The position numbers and the translations under genes were made by a program. Source: Candidatus Woesebacteria bacterium UBA925 (lineage in GTDB: Bacteria > Patescibacteriota > Microgenomatia > UBA8517). From it: a stretch of DNA of 10,754 nucleotides. Position 1 is the first letter of the stretch, and each line of letters begins with the position of its first letter. Positions 1-5,586 of the stretch are shown piece after piece. The notes under the pieces were generated by a model. That model made no database searches, was not told where the DNA came from, and saw only the letters and a program-made list of their open reading frames with translations. The stretch covers positions 653 through 11,406 of the forward strand of contig DBDT01000018.1 of NCBI GenBank assembly GCA_002293705.1. The letters are read 5' to 3'.

Positions 1-1
1 G

Positions 2-448
2 GCGATCGTAAATACACTGGATCATCCAGTGATGGCATTTCCAACTCACGGTCCTGTAGTGGGGCTTATGATTTCGTTTGCAGTCTACCACTACTTTGCA
101 TCAAACATCCGGTTTGGTCTAGTTGAAACAAGCTGGATGCCGATCATGTATGCGGTGGCCGGAGTTATGGCCGGTTTTCTTGCCCAGTTGGGTCTGACCG
201 AGCTTGCCTTGCAGCTTGGTGGAAGTGACCTCCTTGCGCTTATGTCTTTCGCACCAATTGCTTTGGCAATTTTTGTCTTAACAAAAAAAGATGGGCTGGG
301 TGGCAAACTACTGGCACCATTTTTCTGTACCAGTTATGTCAACAGACATGGTCCAGAGAGCTCTGTGACAGCTCTCAATTTTAGTTTGATATACGGCTGG
401 ATGCTTTGTATTGGTTGGTATCTACTTCGGGCAGTGGTCGCTGCTTGA
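2..448 (+). CDS. 3' part of a multi-pass membrane protein, function unknown
   Basis: This frame is open from the left edge, so the gene begins outside the window; 148 residues are visible. A GTG at 29 could be read as a start, but the frame continues upstream without a stop and no ribosome binding site precedes it, so I treat the gene as truncated by the window. Four hydrophobic segments are visible at about residues 15-33, 46-64, 76-93 and 125-145 of the visible part, with short polar loops (TKKDGLGGK, YVNRHGPES). It is therefore an integral inner-membrane protein. I recognise no family motif. It ends in TGA eight bases before a GC-rich hairpin (456-477). The next gene on the same strand encodes another polytopic membrane protein, which suggests a locus for membrane proteins, but the gap and hairpin argue against simple co-transcription. 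Confidence 0.75.
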   Translation, partial: AIVNTLDHPVMAFPTHGPVVGLMISFAVYHYFASNIRFGLVETSWMPIMYAVAGVMAGFLAQLGLTELALQLGGSDLLALMSFAPIALAIFVLTKKDGLGGKLLAPFFCTSYVNRHGPESSVTALNFSLIYGWMLCIGWYLLRAVVAA

Positions 449-455
449 ATCCAGT

Positions 456-477
456 GGGGCGAGGATAATCTCGCCCC
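456..477 (+). terminator. GC-rich hairpin after the first membrane gene
   Basis: GGGGCGAG (456-463) and CTCGCCCC (470-477) form a perfect 8-base-pair stem around a 6-base loop, starting 8 bases after the stop codon at 448. There is no clean T-run after it (GTAAGTTTGC follows), so it may be a weak terminator or an mRNA 3'-end stabiliser rather than a canonical intrinsic terminator. Confidence 0.5.
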
Positions 478-483
478 GTAAGT

Positions 484-513
484 TTGCTTTAACTTCATCT
501 TATAAGATAAAAT
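484..513 (+). promoter_or_regulatory. Possible promoter for the 547-2110 gene pair
   Basis: TTGCTT (484-489) and TAAAAT (508-513) are separated by 18 bases and lie just after the hairpin of the preceding gene. The predicted transcription start near 520 leaves a short leader containing the GGAGG at 537-541. The -10 is good (5 of 6) and the -35 is weak (3 of 6). Confidence 0.35.
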
Positions 514-546
514 CCATCGTTACGCATACACGAATTGGAGGTAGTG

Positions 547-1293
547 ATGACGCTAGACGAGTTCATGCCAGTTTTGGTGATTTGGATTATTGTTTCATCA
601 ATCATTACTGGAATTGTTGTGGTTGGTGATCTGTGGAAACAAGATTCTAGCTTGAAAGACACTTTCAGGTTTTGTTGGTTTGTGTTTGGCGTGATGTTGG
701 TGTCCCTTACTTTCTCATTGTTTGAGAATGACAATATACCAGCATTTGCTATGACCATCGTCTGCTTGGTGGCAATGTTTCTGGCATTGTATGTCCATTT
801 GTTGAAGCAACAGAACGTGCTAAAGCAGAGCACGCTAGATCTTTCAAGTTATTCATTGTTTGCAGTAGCTGGTGCGGCAATTTCCATTCTGGTAAACATG
901 GTTGTGTTTGGTTATAAGCCAGAGCTTGATGGTTTTCAGATAGGAGTCCTGGCAATTCTTTTGTCCATCATCCTTTTTCAGGCCATGATGTTTCTGGACA
1001 GCCTGAAGTCAGTGTCCTGGCATTTGCACATTACAGCGATGATTGTAGGGCTTGCCGTCTCGCATTTGGTTTGGTCGATGGGGTGGATAATCTCTTTTGA
1101 CCATTTCTTTTCCTTAGCAGATTCTCTGGTGTTACTTGTTATTGTTGGACTGCTTGGGAGCCGTATCTCTGTCTACCAAATTCAAACGGGCGGATTTAAG
1201 AAGCTGGCTTCAGCAGAGTTGGTTATTACTGACTTTGCTTGCTCGGTGTTGTCGCTTGTTTTGATCCTGATTCTGCTATTCGTTCTATTGTAA
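547..1293 (+). CDS. Eight-helix membrane protein, function unknown
   Basis: The predicted product has 248 residues. The ATG at 547 is chosen because GGAGG (537-541) sits 5 bases before it; an upstream TTG at 535 and GTG at 544 are in frame but have no usable spacing. Hydrophobic segments fall at about residues 7-27, 41-60, 64-88, 103-125, 131-151, 158-180, 188-208 and 225-248, so nearly the whole protein is membrane-embedded, with very short loops. The largest polar stretches are WKQDSSLKD (around 30-38) and LLKQQNVLKQST near residue 90. No catalytic or transport signature is visible. The next gene begins 28 bases downstream, also encodes a polytopic membrane protein of similar size and has its own strong ribosome binding site, so the two are probably co-transcribed and may form a complex. 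Function cannot be assigned. Confidence 0.82.
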   Translation: MTLDEFMPVLVIWIIVSSIITGIVVVGDLWKQDSSLKDTFRFCWFVFGVMLVSLTFSLFENDNIPAFAMTIVCLVAMFLALYVHLLKQQNVLKQSTLDLSSYSLFAVAGAAISILVNMVVFGYKPELDGFQIGVLAILLSIILFQAMMFLDSLKSVSWHLHITAMIVGLAVSHLVWSMGWIISFDHFFSLADSLVLLVIVGLLGSRISVYQIQTGGFKKLASAELVITDFACSVLSLVLILILLFVLL

Positions 1294-1321
1294 GGTTGCA
1301 CTGCAACTGGAGGATTCAACT

Positions 1322-2110
1322 ATGGAGACACTACGGTTGTTTGGCTCACACCTGTTTTTGGTAACGATCGGCATGATGTTCGTCTCGTCGATCTTTATGT
1401 TTGCCAATTTGGTTGGTGCCATAAAGACAAAGCTTGGATTTGACATGGCAGGATTTTCACTGCCAGCAATGCCCTTTGCCTTTATGGCCATGGTCGTGCC
1501 GATTGAACTTGCAATATCATTGCAAGTTCTTTCGGCAAGTGCACTTTTGTGCATTACTGCCATAGCATTAAGTCTCAAGCCGAGAGTGGACGGTGAAAGC
1601 ATGTTCGCGATCTTGGACTTGGACGACCTGTTTTTGAAGATTACATCGATATGGCTTTGGCCGATTGCATCCTTGGTAATATTCAACCCGGCTGAAGTCA
1701 GGCCATCTTCGTCAATGTTGGCCATTGGAATTCTGTTTGCAGGCATAGGGTTTGTGGTTTCAAGCCCTCCATTGCTTTTTGCAAATAGTAACAGGTTTGC
1801 GGTAGTAATTTTCAGTGCGGTATCAATTGCAATATCCACTGGAATTGGTTTGGCTCTGATGATCTATCAAAGTCACGGTTTTGCAATCTCGCTGCTGGGG
1901 CTTGTAACGCTTGTTGTGACTATTGTAGCAAGCATCAAAGTAGTCAAAATTTGCAAAAGCCCAATGTATACGACTCTGTCATGGGTGCTGGGTTTGGGAG
2001 AGGAGGGGAGGATCTCACAGCTTTTCTTGTGCTTGATTGCATTTCTCCTCACGCTGTTCACAACCTTGATTGGGTCACATGCGCTGATTCTGAGGTTGGG
2101 GGCAGGGTAG
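1322..2110 (+). CDS. Polytopic membrane protein, function unknown
   Basis: The predicted product has 262 residues. The ATG at 1322 follows GGAGG (1309-1313) by 8 bases, so the start is well supported. Hydrophobic segments lie at about residues 8-34, 46-85 (two helices), 104-122, 130-150, 157-180, 185-208 and 232-258, giving about eight helices. The polar stretches are LKPRVDGES (around 85-93) and a LGLGEEGR loop before the last helix. It resembles the preceding 248-residue protein in size and topology, but I see no convincing residue-level match between them. Between the two genes a 5-base-pair inverted repeat (GTTGC/GCAAC, 1295-1307) sits directly before the ribosome binding site and could modulate translation; this is speculative. 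The gene is followed by a strong hairpin at 2122-2157 that probably ends the operon. Confidence 0.82.
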   Translation: METLRLFGSHLFLVTIGMMFVSSIFMFANLVGAIKTKLGFDMAGFSLPAMPFAFMAMVVPIELAISLQVLSASALLCITAIALSLKPRVDGESMFAILDLDDLFLKITSIWLWPIASLVIFNPAEVRPSSSMLAIGILFAGIGFVVSSPPLLFANSNRFAVVIFSAVSIAISTGIGLALMIYQSHGFAISLLGLVTLVVTIVASIKVVKICKSPMYTTLSWVLGLGEEGRISQLFLCLIAFLLTLFTTLIGSHALILRLGAG

Positions 2111-2121
2111 GTGAGCTAGTT

Positions 2122-2157
2122 AATAATGGCTGGGGAGTGACACCCCAGCCAATTATT
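2122..2157 (+). terminator. Terminator hairpin of the 547-2110 operon
   Basis: GGCTGGGG (2128-2135) pairs with CCCCAGCC (2143-2150) around a 7-base loop. The stem extends through AATAAT/ATTATT with one bulged A. It starts 11 bases after the stop codon at 2110 and its distal arm is T-rich. Confidence 0.7.
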
Positions 2158-2319
2158 GTGCGACACAGTTCTTGGCTAAACTATTGAGGGGAGTGCAAAT
2201 AATCTAGCCTCATTTAGCCTCAAAAATTTACCAAATTATTAACTGTAAATGACTTCGGTGGGGAGTAGGGGTGGTGGTGTACAAAACAAGGGTAGTGGTA
2301 AGTGGAGAAGTGTATATAG

Positions 2320-2335
2320 TTTTCACGCGTGAAAA
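2320..2335. promoter_or_regulatory. 16-base perfect palindrome, possible operator
   Basis: TTTTCACGCGTGAAAA is a perfect dyad. Just upstream is TATATA (2313-2318) with a TG two bases before it (TGTATATA at 2311-2318), which could be an extended -10 element. If so, the dyad would cover the transcription start. Short perfect dyads of this kind are typical binding sites for dimeric helix-turn-helix repressors, but no regulator gene is visible in the window and the target transcript is unknown. Confidence 0.35.
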
Positions 2336-2368
2336 AATTGAGTAATAAAATTATTAAGATGGGAGGCG

Positions 2369-2392
2369 CTTAAATTGAGCCTTAAATTAAGC
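2369..2392. repeat. Tandem repeat, two 12-base units
   Basis: CTTAAATTGAGC (2369-2380) is followed directly by CTTAAATTAAGC (2381-2392), matching at 11 of 12 positions. It lies in the gene-poor stretch. Purpose unknown; it may be chance or a small duplication. Confidence 0.5.
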
Positions 2393-2715
2393 TTCTGTGA
2401 TATGAGTCTTGAACTGGTAGCAGTAACGCTCTCTGTCCAGTTACGTGTACTTCTATGTCGTCCATTGCCACCAGATTGCGTCTTAGAAACAAAAATAAGC
2501 AACTCCTCTGAGCCACTGCTGATATGTCGTACAATAATACTTTTGCGACGTTGTGAAGGGAGTTGGAGTAGAGAGCTGTTTTATAGATGTATATACATGA
2601 GCCACTGTAATGACTTTTAAAGGCCCTTTGCTGCTATGGATGACCATTAATACCCCAACACAAAGATCTGCCATTATATTGCTTACCGAACTAAATACGA
2701 AAAAAATGGCATAGA

Positions 2716-2741
2716 TATACTGGCACAATTGTGCCAGTATA
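2716..2741. terminator. 26-base perfect palindrome, probable terminator of the minus-strand gene
   Basis: Every base of 2716-2741 pairs with its mirror base around the centre 2728/2729. The core is TGGCACAATTGTGCCA, extended by TATAC/GTATA. In RNA it forms an 11-base-pair stem with an AAUU loop. It lies 13 bases beyond the TAA stop of the minus-strand gene (2754-3170). In minus-strand transcripts a T-run follows about 8 bases later, so the T-tract is displaced. A protein-binding operator is the alternative, because the perfect symmetry needs no loop. Confidence 0.55.
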
Positions 2742-2753
2742 CGTGTTGTCTTA

Positions 2754-3170
2754 CTATTCTTTGAACGGATTGACCCTGCTTGATGCATTGGATCGAATGG
2801 GTATGCTAGTCAAAATGACCACGACCACAGCCACAGGATAAACGATAACCAATGCCAAGAGATGCTCGGTTTTTTGAATTGCGCCACTAACCTTATCGTC
2901 CATGGCGCAAATGAGCAGGTTGGTGACAGCCACCAATGAGAAAGGAACAGAAACGATTAATGCGTAGATGAGCTTAGCGATGTTCGGTTGGTCAATCATG
3001 AAGCTCTTGATGGCACCTGATTGCGACAACGTGACGATCAAGGTCAGGCCAAGGACTGTCATGACAGTGCCAAACCGTACGTTGATCACCGGGATGCGCT
3101 TGGCTATTGCAAGACGTTGAACGAACACTGTAAGGACTGTATTGATGAAATTCGAGAACTTGTGCCACAT
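2754..3170 (-). CDS. Small three-helix membrane protein, function unknown
   Basis: The predicted product has 138 residues. The ATG (complement of 3168-3170) follows AAGGAG with an 8-base spacer, which supports the start. Hydrophobic segments lie at about residues 31-50, 66-89 and 103-124. The N-terminus (1-30) is amphipathic and basic and could lie along the membrane, and the C-terminal tail is short and polar. An acidic loop with DDK (91-93) joins helices two and three. No family is recognised. The gene is divergent from the recombinase gene, sharing a 93-base intergenic region with promoters in both directions. Its 3' end lies 13 bases from a perfect 26-base palindrome that is probably its terminator. 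Confidence 0.77.
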   Translation of the reverse strand: MWHKFSNFINTVLTVFVQRLAIAKRIPVINVRFGTVMTVLGLTLIVTLSQSGAIKSFMIDQPNIAKLIYALIVSVPFSLVAVTNLLICAMDDKVSGAIQKTEHLLALVIVYPVAVVVVILTSIPIRSNASSRVNPFKE

Positions 3171-3209
3171 CTGTCACACTCCTTGACATATGTAAAAACA
3201 AACCGAAAT

Positions 3210-3218
3210 ATTATAACA
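3210..3218 (-). promoter_or_regulatory. Extended -10 promoter of the 138-residue membrane gene
   Basis: On the minus strand this reads TGTTATAAT, a consensus extended -10 (TGnTATAAT). No clear -35 lies upstream, as is usual for extended -10 promoters. The predicted start near 3203 gives a leader of about 33 bases that contains AAGGAG. Confidence 0.55.
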
Positions 3219-3229
3219 AATTATGACAA

Positions 3230-3258
3230 TTGATGTTCTTTGAGTCGCACAATACAAT
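3230..3258 (+). promoter_or_regulatory. Promoter of the recombinase gene, predicted leaderless
   Basis: TTGATG (3230-3235) and TACAAT (3253-3258) are separated by exactly 17 bases. The -10 ends 5 bases before the GTG start at 3264, so transcription would begin at or one base into the start codon. No Shine-Dalgarno sequence precedes the GTG, which fits a leaderless mRNA. Confidence 0.5.
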
Positions 3259-3263
3259 GAACT

Positions 3264-4190
3264 GTGGATACTATTCCAGTTTTAATTGACAGATTTTTAG
3301 AGCATCTCGCTGTTGAGCGTGGCTCTTCCCCACTCACCATCAGAAACTATAAATTGTATTTAAGTAGGTTCAGTGAGTTTCTAAGTTCACTTAGCGTCCA
3401 CTCCCCTTCTGAAATTAGTCTTGAAAATGTACAGAAATTTCGTGCTCAGTTGGCCTCAGGAGATGAGTCCTCCCCTCCCCTTTCGCGAAAGACTCAGGGC
3501 TATCATGCTATTGCTATACGCTCATTTTTAAAATGGCTTGCCAAAATTGATGTTGAAAGCCTATCGGCGGATAAAATTGATCTACCTAAGATCCCTGATC
3601 GGCAGGTTTCTGCCATAAATCACGATGAGGTTGAAAGACTGCTGGCTCAGCCTCAATTAAGCTCGATTGTTGGAAAACGAGACAAGGCAATACTTGAGCT
3701 ACTGTTTAGTACCGGCCTTAGGGTGAGTGAGTTGACCAAACTTAATCGTGATTTAATTGATTTTGAACGACGTGAGCTTGGAATTGTTGGTAAAGGAGGA
3801 AGAGCCAGGGTTGTGTTTCTAAGTGAGAGGGCGTGCCAGTGGGTGCAACAATACTTGGCTGCAAGACATGACACCGCACAAGCTTTGTTTGTTTCCCACA
3901 AAACCCCCAAAGACATTACTGAGTCGGCCGAAAAAATGAGACTCACGCCAAGGTCTGTGCAAAGGACAGTTAAAAAGTATGCTAAAAAAGCGAAACTTCC
4001 AGTAAATGTAACTCCGCACATATTAAGACACAGCTTTGCAACCGACCTATTGGTTTCAGGAGCTGATCTAAGAAGCGTTCAGGAGCTATTGGGTCATAAA
4101 AATGTGGCAACTACTCAAATTTATACGCATATTACCAATAAAAGACTGAAGGAAGTATATGATGCCTTTCACAACAGAAAAGATCAGTGA
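3264..4190 (+). CDS. xerD: Xer-family tyrosine recombinase (XerC/XerD-like)
   Basis: The predicted product has 308 residues, the usual length for XerC/XerD. Residues about 4-95 form the SAM-like core-binding domain (LTIRNYKLYLSRF, AIAIRSFLKWL). Residues about 115-300 form the catalytic domain. All active-site residues are present: Arg153 in STGLRVSEL, Lys177 in VGKGGR, His252 and Arg255 in HILRHSFAT, His278 in LLGHKN and the nucleophile Tyr287 in IYTHI. The family cuts and rejoins DNA at dif-type sites through a 3'-phosphotyrosine and resolves chromosome dimers with FtsK. No phage or mobile-element genes flank it, which favours a housekeeping Xer over an integrase, but XerC cannot be told from XerD by eye, so the symbol is tentative. 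GTG at 3264 is the first in-frame start after a stop at 3258-3260. No dif-like site was recognised nearby. Confidence 0.95.
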   Translation: MDTIPVLIDRFLEHLAVERGSSPLTIRNYKLYLSRFSEFLSSLSVHSPSEISLENVQKFRAQLASGDESSPPLSRKTQGYHAIAIRSFLKWLAKIDVESLSADKIDLPKIPDRQVSAINHDEVERLLAQPQLSSIVGKRDKAILELLFSTGLRVSELTKLNRDLIDFERRELGIVGKGGRARVVFLSERACQWVQQYLAARHDTAQALFVSHKTPKDITESAEKMRLTPRSVQRTVKKYAKKAKLPVNVTPHILRHSFATDLLVSGADLRSVQELLGHKNVATTQIYTHITNKRLKEVYDAFHNRKDQ

Positions 4191-4197
4191 GTAAGTA

Positions 4198-4221
4198 GCC
4201 CGCAAAACGATGTTTGCGGGC
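4198..4221. terminator. Bidirectional terminator between convergent genes
   Basis: GCCCGCAAA (4198-4206) and TTTGCGGGC (4213-4221) form a perfect 9-base-pair stem with a 6-base loop. The element sits in the 37-base gap between the stops of the recombinase gene (4190, plus) and the membrane gene (4228, minus), so it can end both transcripts. T-tracts are short on both sides. Confidence 0.7.
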
Positions 4222-4227
4222 CAATTT

Positions 4228-4971
4228 CTAGAACTTCAGATTGAGCTTCTTTCCGATAAGTAGCATGGTGACAAAGACAGGTAGGATTGCCACTCCTAGC
4301 ATCATCCCAAGCACCACTGTGCTTTGCTCGCCAATTGGTTTGCCCAGTTGGATCGCAAGAATGCCTATGATTATTGCCGATAGGAAACCCAGACCGATGT
4401 TTTTAGGGCTAGGTGTAAGTGCTCTTGTAATGTCGAATGACAGATTTAACACCGGAAAGCTGGTAATGGCGGCAATAACAAAAAGTGCATAAGTCCTGGT
4501 GGCGTATTCCTCCATTATTGTTGGGAATACAAGCAAGCAAAAGCTTGCCATAATTATGCTGACATTGATGACGATCATTTCAGACACAATCATCTCTGTG
4601 TGACGACCCCACCTTGTTTGTTCTGCGGCCACATGCAGGCTTAAGCCTATTGATGCAGCAGCAAACAAGGTGACATCCCAGCCACCACTTTTGGTTAGCG
4701 TAATTAACAACCCTAACACCGAAATGATAACTCCAGCCAAAAACAACAAGCTGTTGGCTGGTTTGCTATCCGAATATGCCCTGAACAGTGAAATACATGA
4801 GAAAACAAAGGCAACCAGGATTGAAACCAGTCCCTGGATGTATGCTGTTGGTGAATACAAGTCTACCGAGTTCGCGTGAACGACAACCACCAATAGGGTC
4901 GCCGAAAGTGTTGTTAGGAGGTACCACAGAATAAGTAAATCCTTCCAATTCTTCTGCATGAACTTCTGCAT
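4228..4971 (-). CDS. Eight-helix membrane protein, function unknown
   Basis: The predicted product has 247 residues. I place the start at the ATG complementary to 4969-4971 because GGAGG (complement of 4980-4984) lies 8 bases before it; an in-frame ATG farther upstream (5028) has no ribosome binding site and would add 19 polar residues. Hydrophobic segments are at about residues 11-32, 43-64, 73-93, 99-115, 132-150, 158-176, 193-209 and 218-239. A charged cytoplasmic or external loop, AAEQTRWGRHTE, spans about 115-126, and the tail is basic (GKKLNLKF). No transporter or enzyme signature is recognised. In length and helix number it resembles the two membrane proteins at 547-2110, so the window holds several proteins of one architectural type; homology is not evident by eye. 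It converges on the recombinase gene and diverges from the 142-residue gene. Confidence 0.85.
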   Translation of the reverse strand: MQKFMQKNWKDLLILWYLLTTLSATLLVVVVHANSVDLYSPTAYIQGLVSILVAFVFSCISLFRAYSDSKPANSLLFLAGVIISVLGLLITLTKSGGWDVTLFAAASIGLSLHVAAEQTRWGRHTEMIVSEMIVINVSIIMASFCLLVFPTIMEEYATRTYALFVIAAITSFPVLNLSFDITRALTPSPKNIGLGFLSAIIIGILAIQLGKPIGEQSTVVLGMMLGVAILPVFVTMLLIGKKLNLKF

Positions 4972-5029
4972 CGCGTCATCCTCCAAGCTAGTAAACCCTG
5001 GGTCAGATTTTACCATAATTGACCACATT

Positions 5030-5059
5030 TTGATTTTTATGGGGTATCCTTGTTAAAAT
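5030..5059 (+). promoter_or_regulatory. Promoter of the 142-residue gene
   Basis: TTGATT (5030-5035) and TAAAAT (5054-5059) are 18 bases apart. The predicted transcription start near 5066 gives a leader of about 30 bases containing the AGAGG ribosome binding site. Confidence 0.45.
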
Positions 5060-5094
5060 TCCCTGTTCGCTTCCATATTCTAAAGAGGTGTGCT

Positions 5095-5523
5095 GTGGAT
5101 AATCCATTTGTAGCCCATAAGGGTTTGGCGGTTAAGCTTGTAACTGCTGCGCTCACAGAGAAAGTTATTAATGCAATTGGTGCTGAGAGTATTGAAGAGC
5201 TGGGGCGTCCGCCAAGTTTTCCCGAGGAAAGATTCGTCGCTGTTGTTTCTGCAACTCATTCAAACAGCAAGTTCTCAATTTACTATTTGTACGCAGTTGA
5301 AGGTATCGATAATCGCCATACTGTATTCGGTGTTAGTTTTATGGTTTTAAGCTCTGGTGATCAAACTCTTTTGACACACCTTCCTTATGAGATGCATAGT
5401 TTGGGCGGAGAAGGTGGATCGATGTTCATCAAAATAGCTCAATTCCATGTCCCAGCAAACGTTAGTCTTGACGAGATAACGGCGGATGGTCTCGCCCAGT
5501 ATTTGACTGTTGATGACGAATAG
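5095..5523 (+). CDS. Soluble 142-residue protein, function unknown
   Basis: The GTG at 5095 is chosen because AGAGG (5084-5088) precedes it by 6 bases; an in-frame TTG at 5050 lies inside the likely promoter. The protein has no signal peptide or membrane segment and should be cytoplasmic. The N-terminal third looks helical (LAVKLVTAALTEKVINAIG, then ESIEELGRPP). The middle and C-terminal parts read as alternating beta strands (RFVAVVSATH, KFSIYYLYAVEG, HTVFGVSFMVLS, SMFIKIAQFHVP), followed by an acidic end (VDDE). A glycine-rich turn, SLGGEGGS, lies at about 102-109. I recognise no family or catalytic motif. It is expressed alone between a divergent membrane gene and the convergent gyrA, with its own promoter and a strong terminator. 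Confidence 0.82.
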   Translation: MDNPFVAHKGLAVKLVTAALTEKVINAIGAESIEELGRPPSFPEERFVAVVSATHSNSKFSIYYLYAVEGIDNRHTVFGVSFMVLSSGDQTLLTHLPYEMHSLGGEGGSMFIKIAQFHVPANVSLDEITADGLAQYLTVDDE

Positions 5524-5553
5524 TCCCTAATACCTGCTTAAGGTGACTTAATT

Positions 5554-5586
5554 GCCTTCACCACTTCGGTGGTGGGGGCCTTTTTT
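5554..5586 (+). terminator. Strong intrinsic terminator with UUCG loop
   Basis: The stem is 5554-5564 paired with 5569-5579: 11 pairs including two T-G wobbles, with core CACCAC-TTCG-GTGGTG. A run of six T's (5581-5586) follows after one C. The TTCG loop is the very stable UUCG tetraloop. It ends the 142-residue gene, and its T-run overlaps the gyrA stop codon (5585-5587), so the same stem also lies at the end of the gyrA message, though without a T-run on that strand. Confidence 0.9.

Larger units (their letters stand above)
2158..2715. other. Stretch of about 560 bases without a convincing gene
   Basis: No coding frame here has a believable protein. The best candidate is a plus frame with a TTG start at 2375, preceded by GGGAGG (2361-2366) at an 8-base spacing and running to 2620. 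It would encode 81 residues, but the product is cysteine-rich, lacks domain character and is probably chance. Other structure seen: TAGCCTCA twice, 10 bases apart (2205-2212, 2215-2222); G/T-rich sequence around 2259-2310; a 16-base palindrome (2320-2335); an AT palindrome TAATAA/TTATTA (2343-2356); a 12-base tandem repeat with one mismatch (2369-2392); and a 12-base palindrome ATGTATATACAT (2587-2598). The region could hold regulatory sites, a small RNA or a decayed gene. Confidence 0.5.

Noticed and set aside
2587..2598. 12-base palindrome ATGTATATACAT as an operator
   Set aside because: Alternating AT-rich palindromes arise easily by chance; no promoter or gene start is nearby.
2375..2620. 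Plus-strand 81-codon frame with TTG start and GGGAGG at suitable spacing
   Set aside because: The product is cysteine-rich, has no domain or membrane character and overlaps the tandem repeat. The ribosome binding site alone is not enough, so it is mentioned only within the gene-poor stretch.
2483..2788. Minus-strand 101-codon frame
   Set aside because: It overlaps the 3' end of the better supported 138-residue gene and spans the 26-base palindrome. It has no ribosome binding site and its composition is not protein-like.
3204..3231. Possible dif site upstream of the recombinase
   Set aside because: TTATGACAATT resembles a XerD arm at about 8 of 11 positions, but the other arm does not fit the inverted partner and the region is explained by two promoters.
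4972..5028. Upstream ATG at 5028 as start of the 247-residue membrane protein
   Set aside because: It has no ribosome binding site, whereas the ATG at 4971 has GGAGG 8 bases upstream and leads directly into the first helix.
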